Assembly: GCA_035541895.1 (NCBI GenBank)
Contig: DATKMK010000129.1
Span: 13,988-77,987, forward strand
Length of the DNA stretch: 64,000 nucleotides
Origin: DATKMK01 sp035541895
Lineage (GTDB): Bacteria > Desulfobacterota > Binatia > HRBIN30 > JACQVA1
Direction of reading: 5' to 3'
In this document: positions 17,652 to 26,471 of the stretch, one piece after another
Layout of the letters: every line of letters begins with the position of its first letter
Position numbering within the stretch: the stretch's first letter is position 1
The notes under the pieces: model-generated
Told to the model about the DNA's origin: nothing
What the model saw: only the letters and a program-made list of their open reading frames with translations
Databases searched by the model: none
Position numbers and translations under genes: made by a program

Positions 17652-20417
17652 ATGGCACAGATCAACGGACAATGGGCGGATGCGTACCGGCGCAAGTGGA
17701 CATGGGACAAGGTGACCTGGGGTAGCCACTCGGTCGACTGCTATCCCGGCGGTTGCCCGTGGCGTGTCTACAGCAAGGACGGCAAAGTCATCCGCGAAGA
17801 ACAGGCGGGCGTCTTCACGCCGATCGAGAGCGGTGTGCCGGACATGAACCCGATGGGCTGCCAGAAGGGTGCGTGCTGGAGCGATCTGCTCGATGCGCCC
17901 GATCGAGTCACCCAGCCGCTCAAGCGCGTCGGCAAGCGCGGCGAAGGCAAGTTCAAGCCGGTGTCGTGGGACGAGGCGCTCGACGACATCGCCGACGCGA
18001 TGCTCGACGCGATCAAAGATCAGGGCCCCGAGTCCATCATCACGCTGATGACGCCTGAGTTCGCGGCCGCCGGCGCGCGTGCATTCAGCGACGCGCTCGG
18101 TACGCCGACAACTGACGGTAATGCCGAGTTCCAAGACTTCAGCCCGGGCTACCACCTCACCTTCGGGCTCTTCAATCCGGTCTCGACGATGGACGATTGG
18201 TTCCTCGCGGAACTCACCCTCATCTGGCACGCCAACCCCGTCTACACCAACATCCACTGGTACCACTACGTCGCCGAGTCACGGTACAACGGCGGCGAAG
18301 TCGTCACCATCGCCCCCGACTACAGTCCGTCGGCGATTCACGCCGACTACCATCTGCCCGTTCGCATCGGCACGGACGCCGCGCTGGCGCTGGCGATGTG
18401 CAAGGTGATCATCGACGCCGGCCTGTACAACAAGGTGTTCGTGCAAGAGCAGACCGATCTTCCGCTGCTGGTGCGTACCGACACCGGCCGTTTCTTGCGC
18501 GGCAACGATCTCGCCGATGACGATCGCGAGGATCAGTTCTTCTGGGCCGACGAGCACTCGCACGTCGTCACCGCGGCGCCGCGGCATACGCTCGCATCCG
18601 CCGGCGTGAGCCCCGCGCTCGACGGCACCTATTCGGTTTCGCTCAAGGACGGTTCGATGGTCCAGGTCGAGCCGGTGTTTCAACGACTGCGCCGGCACTT
18701 GGAGAACTATACGCCGGAAAAGGCCGGCGCGATTTGCGAGATTCATCCCGACAACATCCGCGCCCTCGCGCGCAAAGTCGCGACGCGCAAGACCAAGATT
18801 TTCATCGGCTGGAATTCCGGCAAGTACTACCACGGCGATTTGATGGAACGGTCGATGGCTTTGCTGCTCGGTCTGACCGGCAACTGGGGCAAGAAGGGCA
18901 CCGGCACCCGCTCGTGGGCCGCCGGCGGATGGGACGGGATGGCGTTCATGGCGGAGAAGGGAGCGCCGGGCCAGGACGCCGCACGTATGGCGCACCAGAT
19001 GCGCACGCTGATGCGGCGCATGCTCACCGCCGACGATCCAACCCGTACGTTGGAGCAGATCACCAACCACGTCTCCGCGATGAATCCCGAACTGGGCGGC
19101 TTCGGCGCGATGATTCCGCCGGCGTTCCTCTGGTACTACCAGTACGGCTACAAGGATCGCTGGAACAACCCCGACAACAACGACCCGTCGATGAAGCGCA
19201 GCTTCGACGACTACGTCAACGAAGCCATCGACAAGGGCTGGTTCGGCGCGCACTGCTCGCAGGCCTACCGCGACGTCGAGCCGCGGGTGTTGTTCGAATC
19301 GGGCGGCAACATGCTGCGCCGCCAACGCGGCGGGCAAAAGCTGTTGCTCGAAACGCTGTGGCCCAAGCTCAAGATGATCGTGTCGGTGGATTTCCGGATC
19401 AACACCACCGGCATGTACTCCGATTATATCCTGCCCGCCGCGCAGCACTACGAGAAGATCAGCCAGAGCATGCCCTCGGTCCATCATCTCAATTGGGTCC
19501 TGACCGATCGCGCGGTTCCGCCGCCGGGCGAGGCCCGCGGCGAACATGACATCGGCATCATGATCCTCGAAGCCATCGAGCGCCGCGCCGCTGCGCGCGG
19601 CCTGACCGATTTCACCGACCGCAAGGGCATGACCCGGTCGCTCGTCGGCATGGTCGCCAAGGCCACGCTCAACGGCGCGATGCGCGACGAAGAGAAGTTT
19701 TACGACGAAGCCGTCCGGGACAACGCGGTGTACGGCATCCTCCCCGAGGGCACCACGCTGGCGACGCTGCGCGAGAAGGGCTTCGTGCGTTGGACCGGTT
19801 GGGGCATGGCCGGCCATGGCGAGGCGCAAGCGTCGACCATCAAGCCCGACGAGGTTCACAATCCCTTGCGCTGGCATACCGAGGACAAGCTCCCCTACTC
19901 CACCCTGGTGCGGCGCGCGCAGTTTTACATCGATCACGAGTGGTTCCTCGAAGCCGGCGAAGAGCTGCCGACGCACAAGGAGACCCCCGGTCACGGCGGC
20001 CCCAAGCGGCGCTTTCAGATGACCAGCGGCCACAACCGCTGGAGCATTCACTCGATGAACATGACCAATCGCCACCTGCTCAACACACACCGCGGCGAGC
20101 CGTTCGTGTTCATCAACGACAAGGACGCCGCCAGCCTCGGTGTCGCCGACGGGGATCACGTCAAGCTTGTCAGCGACGTCGGCGATACAATCCTGCAGGC
20201 GAAGCTCACGCCGGCGTGCCGGCCGAACCAGGTGATCGTCTACAACGGCTTCGAGCCCTTCATGCACAAGCAGTGGTACGGCCAGGCCGACATCGAGCCC
20301 GGCCACGTGAAGTGGCTCGGCTTCGCCGCCGGCTACGGGCACCTGGCGTACCGCCCGACGGCGTGGCAACCGATCCCCGCGGACCGCGGCGTGCGGGTGG
20401 ATGTGGTGAAGGTCTGA
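17652..20417 (+). CDS. Molybdopterin oxidoreductase catalytic subunit (type II DMSO-reductase family)
   Basis: A 921-residue Mo-bisMGD enzyme. The N-terminal cluster site is His26-x3-Cys30-x4-Cys35-x34-Cys70, the His/Cys pattern of NarG-type enzymes, within HSVDCYPGGCPWRVYSKDG. The segment TTDGNAEFQDFSPGYHLTFG aligns with the Mo-ligand region of EbdA/DdhA/NarG, with Asp155 the best candidate ligand. The C-terminal molydop-binding domain has MTSGHNRWSIHSM. Homologues include ethylbenzene, dimethylsulfide and steroid C25 dehydrogenases and nitrate, selenate or chlorate reductases; the substrate cannot be assigned. Unusually there is no Tat signal (N-terminus MAQINGQWADAYRRKW), and no haem-b gamma subunit or TorD-like chaperone adjoins. 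ATG 17652 follows GGAGA. Confidence 0.92.
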   Translation: MAQINGQWADAYRRKWTWDKVTWGSHSVDCYPGGCPWRVYSKDGKVIREEQAGVFTPIESGVPDMNPMGCQKGACWSDLLDAPDRVTQPLKRVGKRGEGKFKPVSWDEALDDIADAMLDAIKDQGPESIITLMTPEFAAAGARAFSDALGTPTTDGNAEFQDFSPGYHLTFGLFNPVSTMDDWFLAELTLIWHANPVYTNIHWYHYVAESRYNGGEVVTIAPDYSPSAIHADYHLPVRIGTDAALALAMCKVIIDAGLYNKVFVQEQTDLPLLVRTDTGRFLRGNDLADDDREDQFFWADEHSHVVTAAPRHTLASAGVSPALDGTYSVSLKDGSMVQVEPVFQRLRRHLENYTPEKAGAICEIHPDNIRALARKVATRKTKIFIGWNSGKYYHGDLMERSMALLLGLTGNWGKKGTGTRSWAAGGWDGMAFMAEKGAPGQDAARMAHQMRTLMRRMLTADDPTRTLEQITNHVSAMNPELGGFGAMIPPAFLWYYQYGYKDRWNNPDNNDPSMKRSFDDYVNEAIDKGWFGAHCSQAYRDVEPRVLFESGGNMLRRQRGGQKLLLETLWPKLKMIVSVDFRINTTGMYSDYILPAAQHYEKISQSMPSVHHLNWVLTDRAVPPPGEARGEHDIGIMILEAIERRAAARGLTDFTDRKGMTRSLVGMVAKATLNGAMRDEEKFYDEAVRDNAVYGILPEGTTLATLREKGFVRWTGWGMAGHGEAQASTIKPDEVHNPLRWHTEDKLPYSTLVRRAQFYIDHEWFLEAGEELPTHKETPGHGGPKRRFQMTSGHNRWSIHSMNMTNRHLLNTHRGEPFVFINDKDAASLGVADGDHVKLVSDVGDTILQAKLTPACRPNQVIVYNGFEPFMHKQWYGQADIEPGHVKWLGFAAGYGHLAYRPTAWQPIPADRGVRVDVVKV

Positions 20418-21368
20418 GTGCCGGTTGTTGCAAGCGCAGTACGCGCCGCGATGCTCCGCGTTGAGTACAGCGATCACTACCACGACGATGGGCGCTATCC
20501 CGTCGTCGTGGTCAACGTGACCAATCGCTGCAACCTGAGTTGCGAGCATTGTTTCATCTTCCGCGACGGCAATCCCAACGATGCGCCGGACTCGCTTCAC
20601 GACGAACCGAGTAGCGATCAAATTCTGGAGACGCTGGCCAACCTGCGTGATCGGCACGGGGTGCGCTCGATCCTCTGGATGGGCGGCGAACCGCTGCTGC
20701 GGCGCGACCTCATTGCCAAAGGCGTGCACCTCATTCCCACCAACACCATCGTGACCAACGGGACCATCCCGCTGGTCGATTTCGGCCCCACCGCGCTCTA
20801 TGTCGTGAGCCTCGACGGCCCCGAAGACCTCAACGACGCCATCCGCGGCGCCGGCGTCTACCGTCGAGTGCTTCGTAATCTGGCGCGCATCCCAACCACC
20901 CTCGCGTCGCAGGTTCAGGTTCAATGCGCAGTGACCAAACGCAATCAACACCGGCTCGCAGAGTTGGTCGACGCGGTTCGCACCACGCCGGTCGGATGGA
21001 TGACATTCTCATTCTACGTTCCGCGCGCCAACGACACCGGGCCCGATGCGTGGGCGACCAACGACGAGCGTGTCGCGGCCGTGCGCGCAGTGATGCGATT
21101 GAAGGCCCAGCATCCTGGGTTCGTGCGGAATTCGACTCAGATGCTCGAACTGATGCTGCCGCCGCATTGTCGCGCCATTACCGACAACTGTCCGGCGCGC
21201 GCACACATCCTACCCCTCTACCTTGACGACGATCACTTCACGACTCCGTTCTGCTGCTACGGCAACGACGTCGATTGTGATCGCTGCGGGGCATGGGCGG
21301 TATTCCATCTCGCCGCACGGTTCGGGAGCTCCGGTGCGCGGCTCAGCACCGCTAGCCCCGCGAAATAA
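20418..21368 (+). CDS. Radical SAM protein with Cys-rich C-terminus
   Basis: A 316-residue radical SAM enzyme with CNLSCEHC (C-x3-C-x2-C) as the [4Fe-4S]/SAM site and the glycine-rich MGGEPLLRRD motif. The C-terminal part has CRAITDNCPAR and CCYGNDVDCDRCG, a cysteine set that could hold an auxiliary cluster as in SPASM/Twitch proteins. GTG 20418 directly follows the stop of the Mo enzyme with no spacer; an internal ATG at 20451 is an alternative. It is not MoaA-like in length or C-terminal GG. The tight coupling suggests a role tied to the Mo enzyme, either maturation or a step in the same pathway, but no specific reaction can be named. Confidence 0.85.
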   Translation: MPVVASAVRAAMLRVEYSDHYHDDGRYPVVVVNVTNRCNLSCEHCFIFRDGNPNDAPDSLHDEPSSDQILETLANLRDRHGVRSILWMGGEPLLRRDLIAKGVHLIPTNTIVTNGTIPLVDFGPTALYVVSLDGPEDLNDAIRGAGVYRRVLRNLARIPTTLASQVQVQCAVTKRNQHRLAELVDAVRTTPVGWMTFSFYVPRANDTGPDAWATNDERVAAVRAVMRLKAQHPGFVRNSTQMLELMLPPHCRAITDNCPARAHILPLYLDDDHFTTPFCCYGNDVDCDRCGAWAVFHLAARFGSSGARLSTASPAK

Positions 21369-21533
21369 TCGCCGTCCAACTCACTTCGTCAAAACATTGA
21401 CCATCGTCGGGTGTCGCTGCGCGCGCAGCGGCAACGGCGGCTCGGCCCCGACGCGCGAATCGAGAAATACGGGCATCGGCACCGCGCTTGCTGTCCGGTC
21501 TCGAAGCAGGTACCAAACCTCGCGGTCGCCGCA

Positions 21534-24002
21534 ATGACTCTCTCTCAATTGTCCTTGACCTCGCCGTCAAAGCCGGCGTTGCGTATCCTCTTGATCGAGG
21601 ATTCCGAAGACGACGCCCTCCTGATTGTGCGGGAGATCCGCCATGGCGGCTACGAGGTGACGTGGGATCGGGTAGACACCGCGCCTGCGCTGGCGTCGGC
21701 CATGCAGCAGCAATCGTGGGATCTGATCACCTGCGATTGGCTACTGCCTGGATTCAGCGCGCCCGCGGCGCTGGCGATGCTGCGCGATCAGGGAGTGAGC
21801 GCACCGATCATCATCGTCTCCGGTGAGGTCGGGGAAGAGGTCGCCGTCACCGGCATCAAGGCCGGTGCGCACGACTACGTGAGCAAACAGAACCTGATTC
21901 GACTGGTTCCGGCGATTGCGCGAGGGCTGCGCGAGGCCGAGGAGCGGCGGGCGCGTTTGCAAGCCGAGGCGGCGCTGCGCGCGAGTGAGGAACGGTTCCG
22001 ATCCGTGATCCAGAACGCGCCGGACCTCATCGCCATCATCGATGCCGCCGGCAAATATCGCTACGTCAATCCGGCTCACGAACGCGTCTACGGCGTCACC
22101 GTCGCCGCGCTGACCGGCAGCGATGCGTTCGACACGCTGCACCCGGACGATGCGCGCGAGCTGATGCCGCGCTTGGCGGAAGCCATGCGCAGCGGCGAGA
22201 AGATGGCCACCGTCGAGTATCGCATCCGCCATCGCAACGGAACGTGGCATCATGTCGAAGGCATCGCGCTCAACATGTTCGACGATCCCGTGGTCGCGGG
22301 GCTATTCGTCACCGGCCGCGACATCACGGCGCGCAAGCTGCGCGAGGCCGTGATTCGCGAAAACCAGCAGCGGCTCGAAGTCGGCGTGCGGGTCGCCGAC
22401 ATCGCGGTGTTCAATCAGGATCGCGATCTTCGCTACACGTGGATGTATCACCCGCAGCTCGGCTACACGCCCGAGCAGGTGGTGGGCAAGACCGATTCCG
22501 AGTTGCTTCCGCGCGCGGCCGCCGAGCCGGTGACGGCGATCAAGCGGAATGTCGTCGACACCGGCGCCGCTACGCGCGACGAAATCCGTGTAGAAAGCAA
22601 CGGCCGCACGTTCACTTTTGATCTGATTGTCGAGCCGCTCCGCGACGACACCGGAGCCATCATCGGACTGACCGGCGCGTCGCACGACATCACCGAGTAC
22701 AAGCACACCGAAGAACTGCTCCACACGCATATTGCACGCCTGGAAGTCCTGCACGACATCCACCGCGCCCTCCTCGATGGCCAACCGATCCCGGACGTGG
22801 TGCGTGCTGCGTTGGATCGAATCCGCGCTGTGATTCCGAGCGACTTCGTGGTGGCGTTGCTGTTCAATCACGAGGCCGGCCAGGCAGAGGTCATCGCCAG
22901 CATCGCTGACGCGGGGCCACCCTTGGCGCCCGCTGCGTACGTACCGCTGGCGGGATTCTCACCCGTGTCAGTATTGCTCGAGCGTCGCGTCATCTGCATC
23001 GACGACTTGCGGGACACGACCGAGCCGCGGGCGCCCGTCCTTCAGCTTCCGCGTGACGCCGGGATGCGCAGCCTGCTCACCGCCGGGCTGATCAACGAAG
23101 GCGAAGCACTGGGCATCCTGAGCTTTGGTTCCGCACGACCGGCGGCGTTTACGGCGGATCACCAGGGGGCCGCGCGCGACGTCGCCGGCATCTTGGCGAT
23201 TGCGATCCACCAAGGGCGCTTGCACGCGCAGTTGCGCCGCCACACGGCGGAGCTCGAGCAGCGGGTGCGGCAACGCACCGCGGAACTCGAAGCCGCCAAC
23301 AATGAACTCGAAGCCTTCAGCTATTCGGTGTCGCACGATCTGCGCGCGCCGCTGCGGCACATCGAAGGGTTCAGCCGGCTTCTGCGCGAAACCAACGAAG
23401 CGAATTTGGACGCAGAAGGCCGGCGCTACCTTGATCGCATCCACGCCGGCACCGAGCACATGAGCGAGCTGATCCAGGATCTGCTCGGTCTGTCGCACGT
23501 CACGCGTAGCGCCCTGGAGCTGAAGGCGACCAACCTGACCGACCTGGCGCGCACCGTCGTCGACGATTTGCACCGCAACGATCCCCGACGACAGGTGGAG
23601 TTTGTCATCAAGCCCGCCCTCGTCGCCAACGTCGATCCGCGCTTGCTGCGCATCGTGTTGCAGAACCTGCTCGGCAATGCGTGGAAGTACACCAGCAAGC
23701 ATGCCACCGCGCGCATCGAATTCGGCACACTGGCGGGAGAACATACGACCGTGTATTTCGTGCGCGACGACGGTGCCGGCTTCGACATGGCCAACCTGGG
23801 ACGATTGTTCGGAGCGTTTCAGCGCCTCCACTCGCCCGCCGACTTCGAAGGCACCGGGGTCGGTCTTGCGACCGTGCAACGCATCATTCATCGCCACGGC
23901 GGCCGCATCTGGGCGGAAGGGGCACCCGAACGCGGCGCCACCTTCTACTTCACCCTCGCCCCCGACCCGGACGCGCAAGGGATCCGGCTGAGGCGGCGAT
24001 GA
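21534..24002 (+). CDS. Multi-sensor hybrid histidine kinase (REC-PAS-PAS-GAF-HisKA-HATPase)
   Basis: An 822-residue soluble kinase starting at ATG 21534. Residues about 15-130 form a receiver domain (LLIEDSEDDALLIVREI, probable phospho-Asp in ITCDWLLPGF, Lys in YVSKQNL). Two PAS domains follow (about 155-275, with RHRNGTWHHVEGIAL, and about 285-400, with FNQDRDLRYTWMYHPQ), then a GAF domain (about 410-560), a coiled coil (ELEQRVRQRTAELEAANNE) and a HisKA with His601 in SYSVSHDLRAPLRH. The HATPase has LLGNAWKYT, DDGAGFD and GTGVGLATVQRII. No membrane helix is seen, so it is cytoplasmic. The next gene starts within its stop codon (ATGA). Confidence 0.95.
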   Translation: MTLSQLSLTSPSKPALRILLIEDSEDDALLIVREIRHGGYEVTWDRVDTAPALASAMQQQSWDLITCDWLLPGFSAPAALAMLRDQGVSAPIIIVSGEVGEEVAVTGIKAGAHDYVSKQNLIRLVPAIARGLREAEERRARLQAEAALRASEERFRSVIQNAPDLIAIIDAAGKYRYVNPAHERVYGVTVAALTGSDAFDTLHPDDARELMPRLAEAMRSGEKMATVEYRIRHRNGTWHHVEGIALNMFDDPVVAGLFVTGRDITARKLREAVIRENQQRLEVGVRVADIAVFNQDRDLRYTWMYHPQLGYTPEQVVGKTDSELLPRAAAEPVTAIKRNVVDTGAATRDEIRVESNGRTFTFDLIVEPLRDDTGAIIGLTGASHDITEYKHTEELLHTHIARLEVLHDIHRALLDGQPIPDVVRAALDRIRAVIPSDFVVALLFNHEAGQAEVIASIADAGPPLAPAAYVPLAGFSPVSVLLERRVICIDDLRDTTEPRAPVLQLPRDAGMRSLLTAGLINEGEALGILSFGSARPAAFTADHQGAARDVAGILAIAIHQGRLHAQLRRHTAELEQRVRQRTAELEAANNELEAFSYSVSHDLRAPLRHIEGFSRLLRETNEANLDAEGRRYLDRIHAGTEHMSELIQDLLGLSHVTRSALELKATNLTDLARTVVDDLHRNDPRRQVEFVIKPALVANVDPRLLRIVLQNLLGNAWKYTSKHATARIEFGTLAGEHTTVYFVRDDGAGFDMANLGRLFGAFQRLHSPADFEGTGVGLATVQRIIHRHGGRIWAEGAPERGATFYFTLAPDPDAQGIRLRRR

Positions 24003-24700
24003 GCGCACGCTCCGCCGCCGCGCGTGCGCTCCTCGTCTGTCTGCTGTCGGCCTGCGCGACGGCGCCGCCGCCCCGGCCACTTCCACCGCCGCCGCCCCCA
24101 CAGGTCACGGACACCTCGTGGCCGCGGCGCGAGGTGCTCGATCTGGCCATGCAGGCCTATCAATGCGGCGAGCGCGAGGGTCGCTTTGATCGGCCGGTGT
24201 TGACGGTCATCGATTACAGCCTCCCGTCGCGCGAGCCACGACTGTGGGTCATCGATGTGGAGCGCAGGCAGATGCTCTATCACGAGCTGGTCGCGCACGG
24301 AGAAGGCAGCGGCGACACCATGGCGGTCGCGTTCTCGAATCGGGTCGGCTCGCATCAGTCGAGTCTCGGCTTGTTCCGCACCGAAGGCGTGTACACGGGT
24401 CAGTATGGCTACTCGCTCCGCCTCTCCGGTCTCGAACCAGGCGTCAACGACAAGGCTCGGGAACGAGCCATCGTCGTGCACGGATTTCCTGACATCAGCC
24501 GCTGGTTCGCGGCGCAACGGGGGACCATCGCGCGCACTTGGGGATGTCCCGCGGTACCCGTGGAGGTAGCGCCGCAGCTCATCGACAGCATCGCCGGCGG
24601 CTCGGCGCTTTTCGCCTACTATCCGGATGCGGACTGGCTGCGGGAATCGCACTATCTCCATTGCAACGTCCAGCTCGTCCGCGCCCGCCTCGGCAATTGA
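23999..24700 (+). CDS. Lipoprotein with L,D-transpeptidase-like (YkuD_2) domain
   Basis: A 233-residue predicted lipoprotein: signal ARALLVCLLSACATA with lipobox L-S-A-C, then a proline-rich linker (PPPPRPLPPPPPPQV pattern) and a murein L,D-transpeptidase-like catalytic domain. The domain has LTVIDYSLPSREPRLWVID, SNRVGSHQSSLGLFRTEG, the His in IVVHGFPD and the nucleophile Cys in RTWGCPAV. These are the H...C-P elements of the YkuD_2 family, which make 3-3 crosslinks or attach proteins in the periplasm. The ATG overlaps the stop of the upstream kinase by 4 nt, an unusual pairing that may place wall remodelling under shared expression. Confidence 0.87.
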   Translation: MSARSAAARALLVCLLSACATAPPPRPLPPPPPPQVTDTSWPRREVLDLAMQAYQCGEREGRFDRPVLTVIDYSLPSREPRLWVIDVERRQMLYHELVAHGEGSGDTMAVAFSNRVGSHQSSLGLFRTEGVYTGQYGYSLRLSGLEPGVNDKARERAIVVHGFPDISRWFAAQRGTIARTWGCPAVPVEVAPQLIDSIAGGSALFAYYPDADWLRESHYLHCNVQLVRARLGN

Positions 24701-24761
24701 GTCCACACGACATCGCGCCGGCTTCCGGACCGATGAGGAGCGAGCCGGTTTCTTCTGAACA

Positions 24762-26465
24762 ATGACCGAGACGCCCACCATTCGTCGCGTAACGATCGCG
24801 GTCTCAGCGGCGCTGCTGCTCGCCCTGGGTACCGGTGTGATCACCGGCTGCGCGCGCCGCCAGATCGCGTCCAAGTCATCGTCCGCCACCGTCGTCGCCA
24901 AGAAGCCGTCGCCGCCCCCGGTTCTGAAGCGCGCGCGGGCGCCGAAGTTGGGGACGGCGCCATTTCGCGTCTGCGCGTTTGCCTTCCACAGCCCCGATGA
25001 GCTGGCGGCGATCAAGGCGCACCTTCCTCCCAAGGACTTCGACTTCGTCGACTTGACGCCCGCAATCGACGCGAGCACCGCGTCGATCGCGGCGTCAGCC
25101 TCAACGGCCGACGCCGCGCCGGGCTGGCTGACGGACACCTGCCGTGCGGACTTGCGCTGCGACATCGTGATCTACTCCGGAGAGTTCGCCGGCGGTTTCT
25201 TCGGCAAGTACGGCGTCTCCCTCAACGTGCAAGAGATGGAAGAGGCGTCGTGCCAGACACGCTGTCAGGGCCTGTTTCACGATCCGCGCGAGGTGTTTCT
25301 CCTGGCGTGCAATACCCTGGCAACCAAGAGCGCCGACGAGCGTACGCCGGAGGTCTATTTGCGCGTTCTCCGTGGGCATGGCTTCAGCCGCGCCGACGCC
25401 GAGCGCGTCGTCAACCTGCGCTACGGACCGCTCGGCCCGAGCTTCCGGGAGTCGCTGCGTCGGATCTTCATGGGAGTGCCGCGCATCTACGGATTCTCCT
25501 CGGTCGCTCCCTGCGGCGAAGCCACCGCACCGCGACTGCACCAATATTTCCAGCGCACGGGAGACTACGCGCAGTATCTCGCCCGAGCTGGTCGCGACAG
25601 CACTCCGAACCAGGATTTGCTCGCGGCGTTCGCGGAGACCAGTCTCGTGCAAATCACCGGACTGACTCCACTCGATCCCGCCACCGCCGATCGCGCCCTG
25701 GTGTGCAAGCTCTACGACGACACGCAGAGCGTCCACGATCGGCTGCGTGTCGTTCAGCAAATGTTCTCGCGAAGCGATTTCCTGGCGTTCGTCCCAACGA
25801 TCGAGGTGTTCCTCAACCGTCATCCTGCCGAGCAGATGCGCGGCGACGAACGGCACCTGTTGAGCGACATCCGATCGCTCGAAGAGCCGCGGCGCCAAAT
25901 CATCGACCTGACGTACCGGCTGAACGTGTCGGCGTTGAAGATGCAAATGGCGCATCTGGCGCGGCAGCTCGCGTGGATCACTCCCGACGAGGACCATCGC
26001 CTCGCCGCAGAGGGCGCGAAGCAACTGCTCGCCGAGCCGCTGTCGACCGAGGTGGTCGACATCGGATGCGAATTGACCAAGTACGATGCGCCCGCCGGCG
26101 CCGCGCTGCGGTCGGAAGACATTCCCGAGCACCTCCTCTGGCACTCGGAGGGATTCCGCTTGCTCGACTGCCTAAGGCCGACAGATCCGCGGGTTAGCGA
26201 ACGGATGCTCGCCGGGCTCGAAAACATCGACGAATCGACGCGCCTCTGGGCTGCCTATGCCCTGTCGCACCGGCTGCCGCTCGACGACAGCGTGTTGAGC
26301 GCCTTGACTCGACGCCTGAACGATCCGTCCCCAGGCGTGCGCGAGCGCTTGCAATGGATTTTCACCGCCCAGGCTCCACTCTCTTCGAACGTGATGACAG
26401 CGATACGCGCCCGCGATCCGGCGCTGGCTCGAACCCTGGAGGCACAGGCAACCGGACGGCAGTGA
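24762..26465 (+). CDS. Lipoprotein with caspase-like core and HEAT-like C-terminus
   Basis: A 567-residue predicted lipoprotein. The signal VSAALLLALGTGVITGC gives a lipobox ITGC at about residues 27-30. The central region has CDIVIYSGEFAGGFFGKYG followed by SCQTRC and EVFLLACNTLATKSADERT, then RIYGFSSVAP. The strand-S-G-x-F and strand-A-C-N pattern is that of caspase/CHAT-like folds, where His after G and Cys after A form the dyad; here the expected His position is Glu (SGEF) while the Cys remains. The C-terminal ~250 residues are helical and include HEAT-like units (LWAAYALSHRLPLDDSVL). Function is unknown; the fold assignment is inference. Confidence 0.7.
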   Translation: MTETPTIRRVTIAVSAALLLALGTGVITGCARRQIASKSSSATVVAKKPSPPPVLKRARAPKLGTAPFRVCAFAFHSPDELAAIKAHLPPKDFDFVDLTPAIDASTASIAASASTADAAPGWLTDTCRADLRCDIVIYSGEFAGGFFGKYGVSLNVQEMEEASCQTRCQGLFHDPREVFLLACNTLATKSADERTPEVYLRVLRGHGFSRADAERVVNLRYGPLGPSFRESLRRIFMGVPRIYGFSSVAPCGEATAPRLHQYFQRTGDYAQYLARAGRDSTPNQDLLAAFAETSLVQITGLTPLDPATADRALVCKLYDDTQSVHDRLRVVQQMFSRSDFLAFVPTIEVFLNRHPAEQMRGDERHLLSDIRSLEEPRRQIIDLTYRLNVSALKMQMAHLARQLAWITPDEDHRLAAEGAKQLLAEPLSTEVVDIGCELTKYDAPAGAALRSEDIPEHLLWHSEGFRLLDCLRPTDPRVSERMLAGLENIDESTRLWAAYALSHRLPLDDSVLSALTRRLNDPSPGVRERLQWIFTAQAPLSSNVMTAIRARDPALARTLEAQATGRQ

Positions 26466-26471
26466 CGCGCC

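Noticed and set aside
18279..20951. Long minus-strand open frame (~890 codons) antisense to the molybdenum enzyme
   Set aside because: High GC makes long antisense frames common; codon third positions mirror the sense gene, no ribosome site and no family motifs, while the sense strand encodes a clear molybdopterin enzyme.
20418..21368. Assignment of the radical SAM protein as MoaA (molybdopterin synthesis)
   Set aside because: The CxxxCxxC motif alone is common; the chain lacks the MoaA C-terminal cluster spacing and terminal Gly-Gly, and no other moa gene is adjacent.
13906..24002. Sigma54 (-24/-12) promoters as targets of the NtrC-type regulator
   Set aside because: No convincing TGGCAC-N5-TTGC site was found before any gene in the window.
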